From: an uncultured Myxococcales bacterium
Lineage (GTDB): Bacteria; Myxococcota_A; Polyangia; Nannocystales; Nannocystaceae
Assembly (NCBI GenBank): GCA_902826865.1
Contig: CADEGN010000068.1
Location: forward strand, 1-32,237
DNA length: 32,237 bases
Direction of reading: 5' to 3'
Part shown: piece after piece, positions 15,638-24,887 of the stretch
Position numbering within the stretch: the stretch's first letter is position 1
How the letters are laid out: the number at the start of each line of letters is the position of its first letter
The notes under the pieces: model-generated
Database searches by the model: none
What the model was told of the DNA's origin: nothing
What the model saw: only the letters and a program-made list of their open reading frames with translations
Program-made: the position numbers and the translations under genes

Positions 15638-18325
15638 ATGAGCGATCAAAACAAGGACTCTTTCGGCGCCCGTCAGACCCTCTCGGTCGGCGGACGAAAC
15701 TACGAGATCTTCGCCCTCGACGCGCTTGCGCAGGCCGGCATCGGTCATGTGCATCGCCTGCCGTTCTCGCTCCGGGTGTTGGTCGAGAACCTACTGCGCA
15801 ACGAAGATGGGATCGCCGTTACAGCCGCGGATATCGAAGCCGCGGCGGGATGGAAAGCCCACGCCGAACCGGATCATGAGATCGGATTCCATCCCGCGCG
15901 CGTTTTGTTGCAGGACTTCACCGGGGTCCCGGTCGTCGTCGACTTGGCAACGATGCGCCAGGCGCTGGCGGCGATGGGCGGCAATCCCCAGCGCATCAAC
16001 CCGCTCGAGCCGGTGGATCTGGTCATCGACCACTCCGTGCAGGTCGATCACTTCGGACGATCCCAGGCAGTGGAGCTCAATACCCTGCTCGAGTATCAAC
16101 GCAACCGAGAGCGTTACGGTTTCTTGCGCTGGGGCCAGAACGCGCTGACCAACTTCCGCGCTGTGCCCCCCGGTACTGGCATTTGCCACCAGGTCAACCT
16201 CGAGTACTTGGCCCGCACGGTTTGGACGAAACAGCGCGGGTCTGTGACCCAAGCCTATCCCGATACTGTCGTCGGTACCGACTCGCATACGACGATGGTG
16301 AACGGCCTGGCCGTGCTCGGTTGGGGCGTGGGCGGCATCGAGGCCGAGGCCGCGATGCTCGGGCAGCCGATGTCGATGCTGATCCCGCAGGTGGTCGGAT
16401 TCAAGCTGCACGGCAAACTCGCCGAAGGGGCCACCGCCACCGATCTGGTCCTAACCATCACGCAGATGCTGCGCAAGCACGGGGTGGTCAACAAGTTCGT
16501 CGAGTTCTTTGGCGCAGGGCTTTCGAGCTTGTCGCTGCCCGATCGAGCAACGATCGCAAACATGGCACCGGAGTACGGCGCCACCTGTGGGTTCTTCCCG
16601 ATCGACGACGAGACGCTGGCGTATCTGCGTTTTACCAATCGACCGGAAGACTCGGTGCAGCTCGTCGAGGCCTACGCCAAGAGCCAGGGCCTGTTCCGCA
16701 GCGACAGCACACCGGATCCGATCTTTACCTCCACCCTCGAGCTCGACCTGGCCACGATCGAACCGTCGCTCGCGGGCCCCAAACGCCCGCAAGATCGCGT
16801 GACACTCGGCGCGGTCAAGAACAACTTCCGCGACTTCCTGACCAAGGGCCATCCGGGCGGCAGCAAGGCCGTCGCCGTCAAAGAAGGCGCGCAGTCGTGG
16901 GAACTCTCAAACGGGTCTGTCGTGATCGCAGCGATCACGAGCTGCACGAATACCAGCAATCCATCGGTGCTCATCGCCGCGGGTTTGCTCGCGCGCAACG
17001 CCGTTCGTGCCGGGTTGGTGCGCAAGCCGTGGGTGAAAACTTCACTGGCGCCGGGCTCGAAGGTCGTCACCGACTACCTCGACCGCGCCGGGCTGACGCC
17101 CTACCTCGAAGCGCTTGGCTTCCACACCGTCGGCTATGGCTGCACCACCTGCATCGGCAACTCCGGCGCGCTCCCGCCGGCCGTCGCTGGCGCGATTGGC
17201 GAAGGTGACCTCGTCGTGGCCGCGGTCCTCTCGGGCAACCGTAACTTTGAAGGGCGCGTCCACCCGCAGGTTCGCGCCAACTACCTGGCGTCGCCGCCTC
17301 TCGTCGTCGCCCACGCGCTCTCGGGTCACATGGACCTCGATTTGACAACCGAACCGCTCGGCAAAGGCGCCGACGGCAACGACGTCTACCTCCGCGATAT
17401 CTGGCCAACGCCCGCCGAGGTCCGCGACACGATCCGCGAGGTCGTCACCCGCGAGATGTACGAAAAACAATACGACCATGTGTTCGCAGGTGACGCGGCA
17501 TGGCAGGCACTCGACGTCCCGAAGGGCGAACTGTTCGCCTGGGAGAGCGATTCGACGTATGTGCGCCTGCCGCCCTACTTCGAGGGCCTTAAGCCAACGC
17601 CCGCGCCACTGCGGGATATCTCAGGCGCGCGATGCCTAGCCAAGCTCGGCGACTCGATCACCACGGATCACATTTCGCCGGCGGGGAACATCGCGAAGAA
17701 CTCGCCCGCAGCGCAGTACCTCGTCGCCCACGGCGTACAGCCTGGGGACTTCAATAGCTACGGCGCCCGTCGTGGAAACCACGAGGTGATGATCCGCGGA
17801 ACTTTCGCCAACATCCGCCTAAAGAACGCGCTTGTACCCGGGGTCGAGGGCGGCGTGACCAAGCATTTCCCGGATGGCACGCAGATGACGATCTACGACG
17901 CGAGCGTAAAGTACCAGGCCGAGGGGGTGCCGCTGGTGGTCTTGGCCGGCAGCGAATACGGCACGGGGAGCTCACGCGATTGGGCGGCAAAGGGCACGAT
18001 GCTCCTCGGCGTCCGCGCGGTTATCTCGAAGAGCTTCGAGCGGATCCACCGCAGCAACCTTGTCGGCATGGGCGTCTTGCCGCTGTGCTTCGAGGACGGC
18101 CAAGACGCCGACTCCATCGGCCTCGCTGGCGATGAGGTCTTTGCGATCGGCGGCATTGCCGATGGGCTTGCACCGAAGAAGCGCCTACCGGTGCGCGCAA
18201 CCTCGCCGAGCGGCAAGACCGCCGAGTTCTCGGTGATCTGCCGCGTCGATACGCCGAACGAGATCGAGTACATGAAGCACGGTGGGATCCTGCAGTTCGT
18301 CCTGCGGAAAATCGCGAGCTCCTGA
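15638..18325 (+). CDS. acnA: Aconitate hydratase (aconitase A)
   Basis: 895-residue cytoplasmic [4Fe-4S] enzyme that converts citrate to isocitrate in the TCA cycle; this is the usual length for the AcnA/IRP type. The ATG at 15638 has CCGGAG about 7 nt upstream; the frame stays open further upstream only by overlapping the preceding gene. Cluster ligands are visible: C436 in [11 protein letters not shown], and C502 and C505 in [11 protein letters not shown]. Other family motifs include GTDSHTTM (213-220), the swivel-domain start (about 675 on), and [12 protein letters not shown], which contributes active-site Arg. The N-terminal NLLRNEDG segment is typical of the AcnA/IRP1 group. No other TCA gene is adjacent, so it is probably a single transcript. 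Identification is secure; use of the symbol acnA rather than acn is convention. Confidence 0.98.
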   Translation: MSDQNKDSFGARQTLSVGGRNYEIFALDALAQAGIGHVHRLPFSLRVLVENLLRNEDGIAVTAADIEAAAGWKAHAEPDHEIGFHPARVLLQDFTGVPVVVDLATMRQALAAMGGNPQRINPLEPVDLVIDHSVQVDHFGRSQAVELNTLLEYQRNRERYGFLRWGQNALTNFRAVPPGTGICHQVNLEYLARTVWTKQRGSVTQAYPDTVVGTDSHTTMVNGLAVLGWGVGGIEAEAAMLGQPMSMLIPQVVGFKLHGKLAEGATATDLVLTITQMLRKHGVVNKFVEFFGAGLSSLSLPDRATIANMAPEYGATCGFFPIDDETLAYLRFTNRPEDSVQLVEAYAKSQGLFRSDSTPDPIFTSTLELDLATIEPSLAGPKRPQDRVTLGAVKNNFRDFLTKGHPGGSKAVAVKEGAQSWELSNGSVVIAAITSCTNTSNPSVLIAAGLLARNAVRAGLVRKPWVKTSLAPGSKVVTDYLDRAGLTPYLEALGFHTVGYGCTTCIGNSGALPPAVAGAIGEGDLVVAAVLSGNRNFEGRVHPQVRANYLASPPLVVAHALSGHMDLDLTTEPLGKGADGNDVYLRDIWPTPAEVRDTIREVVTREMYEKQYDHVFAGDAAWQALDVPKGELFAWESDSTYVRLPPYFEGLKPTPAPLRDISGARCLAKLGDSITTDHISPAGNIAKNSPAAQYLVAHGVQPGDFNSYGARRGNHEVMIRGTFANIRLKNALVPGVEGGVTKHFPDGTQMTIYDASVKYQAEGVPLVVLAGSEYGTGSSRDWAAKGTMLLGVRAVISKSFERIHRSNLVGMGVLPLCFEDGQDADSIGLAGDEVFAIGGIADGLAPKKRLPVRATSPSGKTAEFSVICRVDTPNEIEYMKHGGILQFVLRKIASS

Positions 18326-18535
18326 AGCCCCGTGGTCGCGTCGCGGGTGACCCTGAGCACCGGTGACAGCGGATCCGACCGAACCTGCCGGCGGCGGCGG
18401 AGATCGCAACCGCGTTCGCTCACGCCTGCCCCGACCTCGCTGCCCCGATCTAACTGCCTCGAGCGACGTCCTAGGGGCAGCGGACGAGCCGCCGACCTGA
18501 GCGGCGTCAGTCACGAGCTCGATGGCTCCCGCAGT

Positions 18536-18547
18536 AGGCACGTGCCT
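18536..18547. promoter_or_regulatory. Perfect 12-bp palindrome AGGCACGTGCCT
   Basis: A self-complementary 12-mer centred on CACGTG, about 220 bp upstream of the Cys-rich lipoprotein start and 210 bp past the aconitase stop. Perfect dyads of this size are candidate binding sites for homodimeric regulators; no regulator gene adjoins it. Confidence 0.35.
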
Positions 18548-18579
18548 GCATCGGCCAGGCGGCCGAACTCTTAATTCGA

Positions 18580-18597
18580 GAGCCGGTGGATCGGCTC
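18580..18597. terminator. Hairpin GAGCCG/CGGCTC in the aconitase-lipoprotein gap
   Basis: GAGCCG (18580-18585) pairs with CGGCTC (18592-18597) around GTGGAT. An overlapping arm CTCT/AGAG (18568-18571 and 18579-18582) could compete with it. It lies 254 nt after the aconitase stop, far for a terminator, and it has no T-tract. Confidence 0.25.
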
Positions 18598-18767
18598 GAG
18601 GCGACATGGACCACCTAGCGTGACGCCGGTGACACGGCCGCGAGTGCCGCCGAGTATCGCAACGCAGCAACCGGCTTGTGGGCAGGACTGGCAGCGGTTA
18701 GCGTGGGGGCCGACGCGCCCCGTCTTCGTGAGGGCCTGGCCCCGGGCCGCGCGTCGGAGGAACCACT

Positions 18768-20006
18768 ATGCTTCGGCGAATTCGAGTTGGACTGGGCTGC
18801 ATCGCTACGCTGGCTGCCTTCGGCGCGGCATCCACTTCGGGGTGCAAGAACGACGACCAAGGCGTAGCGATCCGTCGCGATCGCGTGGCCAGCAGCATCG
18901 CCGAGGTGGTCTGTCGCGCATACAAGTCGTGTGACTGTGAGACCGGCTTGACCGACCCTGGCGATTGCAGCAAGGCCGTGACACCAGCGATCGCCGACGC
19001 GATCTCTCAGGGTGAGCTGCTTGGGCTTCGGTACTACAGCCAGTGCCTCGGGAAACTCGAGGACTACATCTCGGCGATTGAATGCGAGAAATCGAGCGAG
19101 CTCGAGGACGACGATCGCGTCACTGGATTGCAGGATGCGGTCGCGCGTTGCAAGCTGCTGGCCGGCGACGGCGAAGCCGGCGACGTTTGCGTGACGGCTG
19201 GGACCGTGGGACTTGCGTCCGTGGGCGATACCTGCGGACCGAGCCTACGATGCAATGACGTGTGCATCGAGCTGCCGCGGCGAGCTGGCGATCTATGCGC
19301 CAACATCATCGAATGCCCAACGGGCCTTGCGTGCATCGACCCCAACGGTGATGGTGTCGCCACGTGTGAGAAGCCGGGCGCCAAGGGCGACGAATGCAAC
19401 CCCCACGACACCAACGGCTGCGACTCGGATCTCACATGCAATCCAGACAAGGGCGAGTGCGCGTCGCTCCCCGGCATCGGCGACGCGTGCCCCCTCAACG
19501 TGTGTGACAGCAAGAGCCGTTGCGACGGGACGACGTGTCAGCCGTATCCAAAGGCCGGCGACGACTGCACCGGTTTGTGCGGGCCCGAACTCCTGTGCGA
19601 CCCAGACACAGGCAAGTGCACAGAGCTACCAGGCGCGGGCGAGGAGTGCAGTGTTGTCGGTTGCGCGAGAGGATTCGTCTGCGACACCACGGACAACACC
19701 TGCGTGGCGACGCCGCCGGTTGCTTGCGGTTTGCCTGAAGCGCTCGGCTTTTGCATCTACCGCAACGATGGAATCTGCGACGACAAGAGCGGGACCGGCC
19801 TGTGTGCAGACGGCAGCGACCCAGAGGATTGCGGCGACACCAAGCTGTGCATGAGTGTGAGCGATGGGATCTGTGATGAGCCGGCCCCGAAGGGCACCGG
19901 CCTCTGCCCCGAGGGCACCGATCCCATTGACTGCGCGGCCGCGGGCAGCGAGGGCGGCGGATCCAGCGGCGGATCCAGCGGCGGATCCAGTAGCACAGGC
20001 GCCTGA
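18768..20006 (+). CDS. Cys-rich repeat lipoprotein with two LNR-like C-terminal repeats
   Basis: 412-residue secreted protein. The ATG at 18768 has GGAGG 7 nt upstream. The signal peptide ends with a lipobox TSGC (C26). Residues about 30-145 form a helical domain with scattered cysteines. From about 150 to 325 there are repeated short Cys modules of the form G-x-x-C...L-x-C-x(5-9)-C, resembling dickkopf/defensin-like disulfide repeats. Two related repeats follow (about 328-390): C...NDGICDD...GTGLCADGSDPEDC and C...SDGICDE...GTGLCPEGTDPIDC. Their DGxCD...GxDPxDC spacing is close to Notch LNR units, which bind calcium. The end is a Gly/Ser tail encoded by a 12-bp DNA tandem repeat. It is convergent with an M14 peptidase. 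Function unknown; an adhesion or surface-binding role is inference. Confidence 0.83.
   Translation: MLRRIRVGLGCIATLAAFGAASTSGCKNDDQGVAIRRDRVASSIAEVVCRAYKSCDCETGLTDPGDCSKAVTPAIADAISQGELLGLRYYSQCLGKLEDYISAIECEKSSELEDDDRVTGLQDAVARCKLLAGDGEAGDVCVTAGTVGLASVGDTCGPSLRCNDVCIELPRRAGDLCANIIECPTGLACIDPNGDGVATCEKPGAKGDECNPHDTNGCDSDLTCNPDKGECASLPGIGDACPLNVCDSKSRCDGTTCQPYPKAGDDCTGLCGPELLCDPDTGKCTELPGAGEECSVVGCARGFVCDTTDNTCVATPPVACGLPEALGFCIYRNDGICDDKSGTGLCADGSDPEDCGDTKLCMSVSDGICDEPAPKGTGLCPEGTDPIDCAAAGSEGGGSSGGSSGGSSSTGA
19955..19990. repeat. 12-bp tandem repeat, three perfect copies, at the lipoprotein C-terminus
   Basis: The unit CGGCGGATCCAG repeats exactly three times (19955-19966, 19967-19978, 19979-19990). 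It encodes Gly-Gly-Ser-Ser steps in the C-terminal tail. The exact identity of the copies, including at codon third positions, suggests recent slippage. Confidence 0.9.
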
Positions 20007-20025
20007 GCCCGTGGTCGTGCATGTC

Positions 20026-20049
20026 GCCCGCGTTCTGACGCGCGCGGGC
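20026..20049. terminator. Convergent hairpin between the Cys-rich lipoprotein and M14 peptidase genes
   Basis: GCCCGCG (20026-20032) pairs exactly with CGCGGGC (20043-20049) around a 10-base loop. It sits in the middle of the 58-bp gap between two convergent stops and is well placed as a bidirectional terminator, although neither side has a T-tract. Confidence 0.55.
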
Positions 20050-20064
20050 CATACGCCATCTCGC

Positions 20065-22287
20065 TCACGGCAGCACGACATCCACGTCGACCCGCCCGCG
20101 ACCCACGGCGACAGTCCGCTCGATCGGAGCGCGTCCCGGCGCCTGAACCACCAGCGTGTAGCGCCCGGGCTTCGCTACGGCGCGATCGAACCGACCGTCG
20201 CGGGCACGGGTGCCCCATCGCTCGCCGGCACCGGTGACAACCTCCGCCACCATCACCGTGGCAGCCACCGGCTTTCCGGCGGCGTCTCGCACGTGACCGC
20301 CGATCCAAGGCCCACCGAGTACGCGATCGAGGAGGGCCATCCAAACCGGACGGGTGGCGATCACTGCCTGCGTGCGAACATCGAGGGGTGGGTTGTGATG
20401 CGAGCCCTCGAGCACGAACGCCATTGTGCCGTGGGCGTGCGTGTGCCAATCCTGGTCGCTCCCCGCGACGGGGTAGTCGGGGCTGCGAACGGCGTATTTT
20501 CGCCCGTTGGGCTGGACATCGGCCGCGGCGACGATCTCCCGAGCGACTGCGCGCGAGACGTTCGGCTCCATGTCGCTCGTGTCACCCACGACGTATGAGC
20601 TGTAGATCTCGGTCCCGAAGGTGTGAAACGAGATCGCGGCGGCAAAACGCTCGCGATCTGCCAGTGCCATCATCGCGCGCGTCTCCGGCTCTGATCCGGC
20701 CGCAGGGCCGCGATACCACTTGTGCATGGGCAATCCCGAACTGCCGGTTTGACCCCAGCCGAACGGATAATTGCGATTGAGGTCGACGCCCTCGAATGGA
20801 TCGGAGTAGCCGTCACCGTCCGAATCCTTGCCGTTCTTGCGGATGGCAAACCTCGATTCGTGAATGAACATGTGATTGCCGTCGGGGTTAACCATCGGCA
20901 TACACCAAATCTCGAGGTTGTCGATCCAGCGAGTCACCCGCGCATCGTGGTGATAGCCAGCAACGAGTGTATCGATCGCATCGAGGACGTATTCGACGCT
21001 AAGGAGCTCACTACCATGGTGTGCTGCGTCGAGCAGCACTGCGGGCTCATCGTCGGTGCGTGAAGCGTCGGAGATCCTCAGGGCCCACAACGCACGTCCT
21101 TGGTGCGTGCGTCCCACCTCGACAAGCTCCGTGATGCCCGGATAGCGTTCGTGATAGGCGCGCAATAGCTGTTCGACGAGCGCAGGGTCCTTGTAGCTAT
21201 CTTCGAGGACGAAACCTCGGCCGGCACGGCTTGGTTGCTTCTTCGCGCGCCGCCGAAAGTCCGGATTGAAGGTCGACCACGGCACGTTGCTGTCGACAGA
21301 GAGCACATCGACTCCGGTCCGACGCAGGCGCTCGAAGCCGACGGTGTCGAGAAACAGCACCGCGCGCGCCCCCTCGCGCCCGTCGACGGTGGACTGCACC
21401 CGCGCGCGGAGGTCCTTGGGCAAGCGCGCCGTGGCTGCGCCGGCGATAAACGCATAGCGGGTGTTGCCGAACGGCGTGGCCTCGGGGTCGGTTGCCGGGC
21501 CGTAGCGCGGCGAGCGAGGCACGGCATGGACGCGCGTGGCGTGCTTCGTCGCGTCCATTGTCGTCAACAGCGTCACCGCCGAGTTCGGGTCGTGCTTGGG
21601 CCCAACACGCAGGCCGACGCAGCCGAAAGAATAGGTCGTATCGTGGATCGCCAGCGTGGCGATGAGCTGGAGTCCGTCCCCATCATAGATGCTCGCGATC
21701 AGCTGCGGGCCGACCATGAAGACCACGAGCTCGAGGCTGCTGCGCTGATCGAGTTTTCCAAGGCGAACCTCTGGGCCCATCGGTAACGGCATCCCACGAT
21801 CCCAACGATGCAACCGCGCTGATTCACCTTCGATCGAGAGCCCGTACCCGGACAGCACGGTCGGCGGGTCGCCTTGGTAGCGCTGGCGCAGGAGCAGGCT
21901 GACATCGAGCGGCCCGTGCAGTTCGATGCGCGCACGCACGAGGCCTTCGCCCAGGTGCGCAGCGTCGCCCTTCGGAAACCACATCTGCTCCTTCGGCGAA
22001 GGCGCGAAGCGTGGCACCAACCGCCCGCCAGCGACCGACCAGTCGCCGTTGCTGGTCGCCTTTGGGATCGCCGGCGCATCCGTTGGTGCAACGCGTCCGA
22101 GGATCCGGACCTCGCGTTTCGGATCATGATCGGAAAACCCGCTGTGGCCGGGCTTGCCGGCCGCAGGGGACGCTTGCGGCGCCACACCTGCGAGCATGAG
22201 CGCGACCAGAACGGCGTGCACACAGGCAGAATGGCGCAGGCCGCAGGGACTGGGCAAGTCGCGTGCAATCGCGATCGGCGTCGGCAC
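20065..22287 (-). CDS. M14 family zinc carboxypeptidase, secreted
   Basis: Up to 740 residues, with a signal peptide (hydrophobic about 24-36, cut near ASPAAG). The GTG at 22287 is the longest reasonable start; it overlaps the divergent gene's start by 25 bp and has no clear ribosome-binding site, so a GTG at 22221 is an alternative. Residues about 80-245 resemble a LamG/concanavalin-type beta domain (GDWSVAGGRL...). The peptidase domain spans about 370-655: zinc ligands H424 and E427 in HHGSE, H555 in ISFHTFG, substrate-binding DLNRN (502-506) and catalytic E627 in FVLEGSH. A D-x-D-x-D loop (488-496) may bind calcium. A carboxypeptidase regulatory-like beta domain ends the protein (about 661-740). 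All catalytic residues are present. It probably trims C-terminal residues from peptides outside the cell during predation or scavenging. Confidence 0.92.
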   Translation of the reverse strand: MPTPIAIARDLPSPCGLRHSACVHAVLVALMLAGVAPQASPAAGKPGHSGFSDHDPKREVRILGRVAPTDAPAIPKATSNGDWSVAGGRLVPRFAPSPKEQMWFPKGDAAHLGEGLVRARIELHGPLDVSLLLRQRYQGDPPTVLSGYGLSIEGESARLHRWDRGMPLPMGPEVRLGKLDQRSSLELVVFMVGPQLIASIYDGDGLQLIATLAIHDTTYSFGCVGLRVGPKHDPNSAVTLLTTMDATKHATRVHAVPRSPRYGPATDPEATPFGNTRYAFIAGAATARLPKDLRARVQSTVDGREGARAVLFLDTVGFERLRRTGVDVLSVDSNVPWSTFNPDFRRRAKKQPSRAGRGFVLEDSYKDPALVEQLLRAYHERYPGITELVEVGRTHQGRALWALRISDASRTDDEPAVLLDAAHHGSELLSVEYVLDAIDTLVAGYHHDARVTRWIDNLEIWCMPMVNPDGNHMFIHESRFAIRKNGKDSDGDGYSDPFEGVDLNRNYPFGWGQTGSSGLPMHKWYRGPAAGSEPETRAMMALADRERFAAAISFHTFGTEIYSSYVVGDTSDMEPNVSRAVAREIVAAADVQPNGRKYAVRSPDYPVAGSDQDWHTHAHGTMAFVLEGSHHNPPLDVRTQAVIATRPVWMALLDRVLGGPWIGGHVRDAAGKPVAATVMVAEVVTGAGERWGTRARDGRFDRAVAKPGRYTLVVQAPGRAPIERTVAVGRGRVDVDVVLP

Positions 22288-23354
22288 CCGAGACGAAACG
22301 TGCGAGGCTCAAGCGGGTGTACGCGATCGCGATCGCGGCCGCGATCACGGCGGGCTTGCCCCAGCCCAAGCGGGCAACGGGCGAGCCGGCACGGCTACCT
22401 CCCGCGGCTCCGCCAGCGGGTGCGCCCGCCGTCGAGTCAGAAACCGCAGGGGTTGCGACCGCAACGGCGCCAGCCGAGCCAACGCAGGACACGCTGCGGA
22501 TCGACTGGAACGCTCCGCCCGGCTGTCCCGACGGAATCGAGCTTCGACGCCGTATCGATGAGCAGATGGGCGCGGCTGTTCGCGCCGAGCAAGACGCCCT
22601 GACGGTCACCGGCGAGATCAGCGGCGCCGAATCGACGTGGAACCTGCGCCTACGGATCGCCAACGATGCCGGCGAGCAGGTACGCGAGCTCCCGGGCACG
22701 AGCTGCGACGAGCTGACAGGGACCGCTGCGCTGCTCGTGGCGATCGCCCTGGAGCGCGATGCGGCGCCGAAGATCGACGGGCCGCCGCCCCCGACCAAGA
22801 CGGCCGATCCACCACAACCACAACCACCACCGCCACCGCAACGCCACCGGTTTGGTGGGGCGCTCGGCGTGCAAGCAGGCCTATCGTGGGGCCCCCTTCC
22901 ACGGCTCGCCGGTGGTCTCGGTGCCAGTGGTGCCCTGTTGCTCCGTCATGCACGCATCGAAATCGGTGGAGCGTATTGGTTTCCGCGCATCAGTACGCCA
23001 GCGAGTCGTACCGACGAAGCGAGCGTGCAACTGTGGTACCTGCATGCCGGCGGCTGCGGCGTCCCTGCGTGGAAAAGGGTGGAGCTCGTGCTTTGCGCCG
23101 GCATGCAGGCCGGGGCGATGTCGGGGCACGGTCGCGGCGCCAATCGCCCGCGCACAGGTCGACTGCCCTGGGTGGCCGTGGCGATGAACCCGGGCGTGGT
23201 GCTCAAACCGATCCCGCGGCTTGGCCTTCGTCTCGACACGACCCTGGTGGTTCCAGTGGTGCGGCCAGGCTTCTCGATTGACGATCTCGTAGTCTTTCGT
23301 GCGCGTCCGGCTGGATTCGTGGCCGCCTTGGGCGTGGAAGTGCGGCTGCCGTAA
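22263..23354 (+). CDS. Exported beta-barrel-like protein with Pro-rich hinge, head of an ECF sigma cluster
   Basis: Up to 363 residues, of no named family known to me. The GTG at 22263 gives an n-region with KRARLKR and a hydrophobic core (20-32); a GTG at 22317 is the alternative and would remove the overlap with the divergent peptidase start. Residues about 75-168 form a small domain with two cysteines (C88 in PPGCPDG, C148 in GTSCDE) that may be disulfide-linked. A Pro-rich hinge follows (about 173-193, with runs of 4 and 5 Pro). Residues about 196-363 alternate hydrophobic and polar residues in Gly-rich strands and end in VEVRLP, consistent with an outer-membrane barrel. It lies 100 bp upstream of the ECF sigma gene on the same strand, suggesting a surface-sensing role, which is inference. 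Confidence 0.72.
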   Translation: MQSRSASAPETKRARLKRVYAIAIAAAITAGLPQPKRATGEPARLPPAAPPAGAPAVESETAGVATATAPAEPTQDTLRIDWNAPPGCPDGIELRRRIDEQMGAAVRAEQDALTVTGEISGAESTWNLRLRIANDAGEQVRELPGTSCDELTGTAALLVAIALERDAAPKIDGPPPPTKTADPPQPQPPPPPQRHRFGGALGVQAGLSWGPLPRLAGGLGASGALLLRHARIEIGGAYWFPRISTPASRTDEASVQLWYLHAGGCGVPAWKRVELVLCAGMQAGAMSGHGRGANRPRTGRLPWVAVAMNPGVVLKPIPRLGLRLDTTLVVPVVRPGFSIDDLVVFRARPAGFVAALGVEVRLP

Positions 23355-23454
23355 CAGCGCCGCCCCCCCGACGGCCCCCTACGCGACCCTGGGCCGAAAA
23401 CGCGCGTGCATTCAACGCCAACACGAGCTCGGACCGGCGTGCCAATATGCCCCC

Positions 23455-24006
23455 GTGGACTCCCCCGACACGGCGGATCACGCCCGGCGCCTGTCGGACC
23501 TCGCGGCCCTTTATCGCGAGCACCACGGTTACGTCGCGCGCGTGCTCCGTCACGTTGGTCTCGATCCAAACTGGGTCGACGACGCGGTGCAAGACGTATT
23601 TCTCGTCGTCTACCGCCGACTCGATATCTTCGACGCGACGCGCTCGATCCGCAACTGGTTGTATGGGATCGCTCGGCGGGTCGCGAGCGACTATCGTCGC
23701 GGCACCCGCCGCGGTAGCCGTCCGCTTGTATTGGTCACCGATCCAAACGCACTGTCGCCCGCACTCAGCGGCGTCGACATGGAACTCGCACAGGTCGTGC
23801 AGCAGTTCGTCGACACCCTCGATCCTCCCAAGCGTCGCGTGTTTCTCCTTGCGGAAGTCGAGGGCATGACCGCGCCCGAGATCGCCGAAGTCGAGGGCCT
23901 CAACGTCAACACTGTCTACGCTCGCCTACGCGCCGCTCGACTCGCCTTCGAGCGCATGATGGAAGAGCGAGGGACCGCGAAGGAGCACGTCCCGTGGACG
24001 GGTTAA
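23455..24006 (+). CDS. ECF RNA polymerase sigma factor
   Basis: About 183 residues from a GTG at 23455, chosen because homology-like sequence begins soon after; the start has no clear ribosome-binding site, and the frame is open further upstream without coding character. Region 2 lies at about 10-80: LAALYREHHGYVARVLRHVG, then DDAVQDVFLVVYRRLDIFD and RNWLYGIARRVASDYRR. Region 4 lies at about 118-170: LDPPKRRVFLLAEVEGMTA, then the helix-turn-helix PEIAEVEGLNVNTVYARLRA. Regions 1 and 3 are absent, as in ECF factors. The next gene overlaps it by 13 bp and encodes a membrane protein likely to hold this factor inactive. It probably directs transcription of its own cluster and unknown targets. Confidence 0.92.
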   Translation: MDSPDTADHARRLSDLAALYREHHGYVARVLRHVGLDPNWVDDAVQDVFLVVYRRLDIFDATRSIRNWLYGIARRVASDYRRGTRRGSRPLVLVTDPNALSPALSGVDMELAQVVQQFVDTLDPPKRRVFLLAEVEGMTAPEIAEVEGLNVNTVYARLRAARLAFERMMEERGTAKEHVPWTG

Positions 24007-24887
24007 GCGAGGCGTCCCGCACCGCGATGGAGGCCTATCGCAACTCGCTCTCGCAGAGGCGCGGGCGAGTGGACGCCAATTGGCGTTCGATCGAGCGCCG
24101 GGCGATGGCCCTCGACCTCGGAGCACCGGACGGCTTCGATGGGCTCGACGGCAGCAACGACGAACCCTCTCGCCCGCTGACACCCGTTGCGATTGCGGGC
24201 ACGCCCATCGCCGCCGCGCGCCCGCGAGGACGCCGGCGGTGGAAGATCGTTGCGGGAGCCCTCACCCTTCTTGCCGCGGCCGCAGTGGTCGCGGCGCTCG
24301 TGCCTGCGGGTCAGCTCGTGCGCGAGCACCCCGGCGCCGCCGCGGATGCCGCGGCCTACGGGGCCGAGCCTGAGGGTTCCGATCGTGTGGCGACCGCTGC
24401 TGAGCCGCACTCCTCATCCGCGGATCAGGAAGTGCTGAGCAGGCCCCGTGTCGAGCCGCAAACCGACGCGCCCGATATTTCCATTTCAGATGTTCCACCA
24501 TCACCACCGAGCGTACCGAGCCCCAAACGTTCGCGCCGTGATCTCAGCGCGGCGCCGCGCCAGGCCCAGCTCGTGTCGCCTCCGACCCCCACGATCGACG
24601 CGAGGGCGTTGGCGCTGCGCGAGGAGGCAGCGTTGGTCCGTCGGGCTCGCACTGCGCTCCATGCCGGTGACGCTGCTGGCACGTTGGCGATCGCTGAAGA
24701 ACATGCGCGGCGATTTCCCGGCGGCCGACTCGGCGCGGAGATCGCGGTTTTGCGGATCGGCGCGATCTGCCGCAGTGGTCGACACGACGCTGGGCGAGCG
24801 GCGGCGGCGGCGTTCCTGTCGGCGCACCCGAGCTCTCCACTTGGCCCACGCGTGCGCAGTTTCTGCCCGGGCGATCCTGAGCAATGA
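23994..24887 (+). CDS. Single-pass membrane protein, candidate anti-sigma factor
   Basis: 297 residues from a GTG at 23994 with a strong AAGGAG 8 nt upstream, overlapping the ECF gene by 13 bp, which indicates translational coupling. Residues 1-83 are cytoplasmic, with a helix (NSLSQRRGRVDANWRSIERR) that could bind the sigma factor and a basic RPRGRRRWK stretch before the membrane. A hydrophobic helix spans about 84-105. The outer part is a disordered Pro/Ser/Asp linker (110-205), then a helical domain of two TPR-like units (about 208-290: REEAALVRRARTALHAGD...). No zinc-finger motif is present, so it is not a classic ZAS anti-sigma. The anti-sigma role is inferred from position, topology and coupling. 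Its stop overlaps the next start by 4 bp (ATGA). Confidence 0.8.
   Translation: MDGLSEASRTAMEAYRNSLSQRRGRVDANWRSIERRAMALDLGAPDGFDGLDGSNDEPSRPLTPVAIAGTPIAAARPRGRRRWKIVAGALTLLAAAAVVAALVPAGQLVREHPGAAADAAAYGAEPEGSDRVATAAEPHSSSADQEVLSRPRVEPQTDAPDISISDVPPSPPSVPSPKRSRRDLSAAPRQAQLVSPPTPTIDARALALREEAALVRRARTALHAGDAAGTLAIAEEHARRFPGGRLGAEIAVLRIGAICRSGRHDAGRAAAAAFLSAHPSSPLGPRVRSFCPGDPEQ

Larger units (their letters stand above)
18326..18767. other. Non-coding 442 bp between aconitase and a Cys-rich lipoprotein
   Basis: No frame here has convincing coding character. It contains a perfect 12-bp palindrome (18536-18547), a 6-bp hairpin (18580-18597) next to the only AT-rich patch (TTAATTC, 18571-18577), and at its end the strong ribosome-binding site GGAGG (18756-18760) of the next gene. 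The aconitase terminator and the lipoprotein promoter must lie here; no canonical boxes are evident. Confidence 0.5.

Noticed and set aside
18185..18670. 161-codon minus-strand open frame across the aconitase end and the following gap
   Set aside because: Half lies antisense to aconitase; the remainder is Arg/Pro-rich without motifs or a ribosome-binding site.
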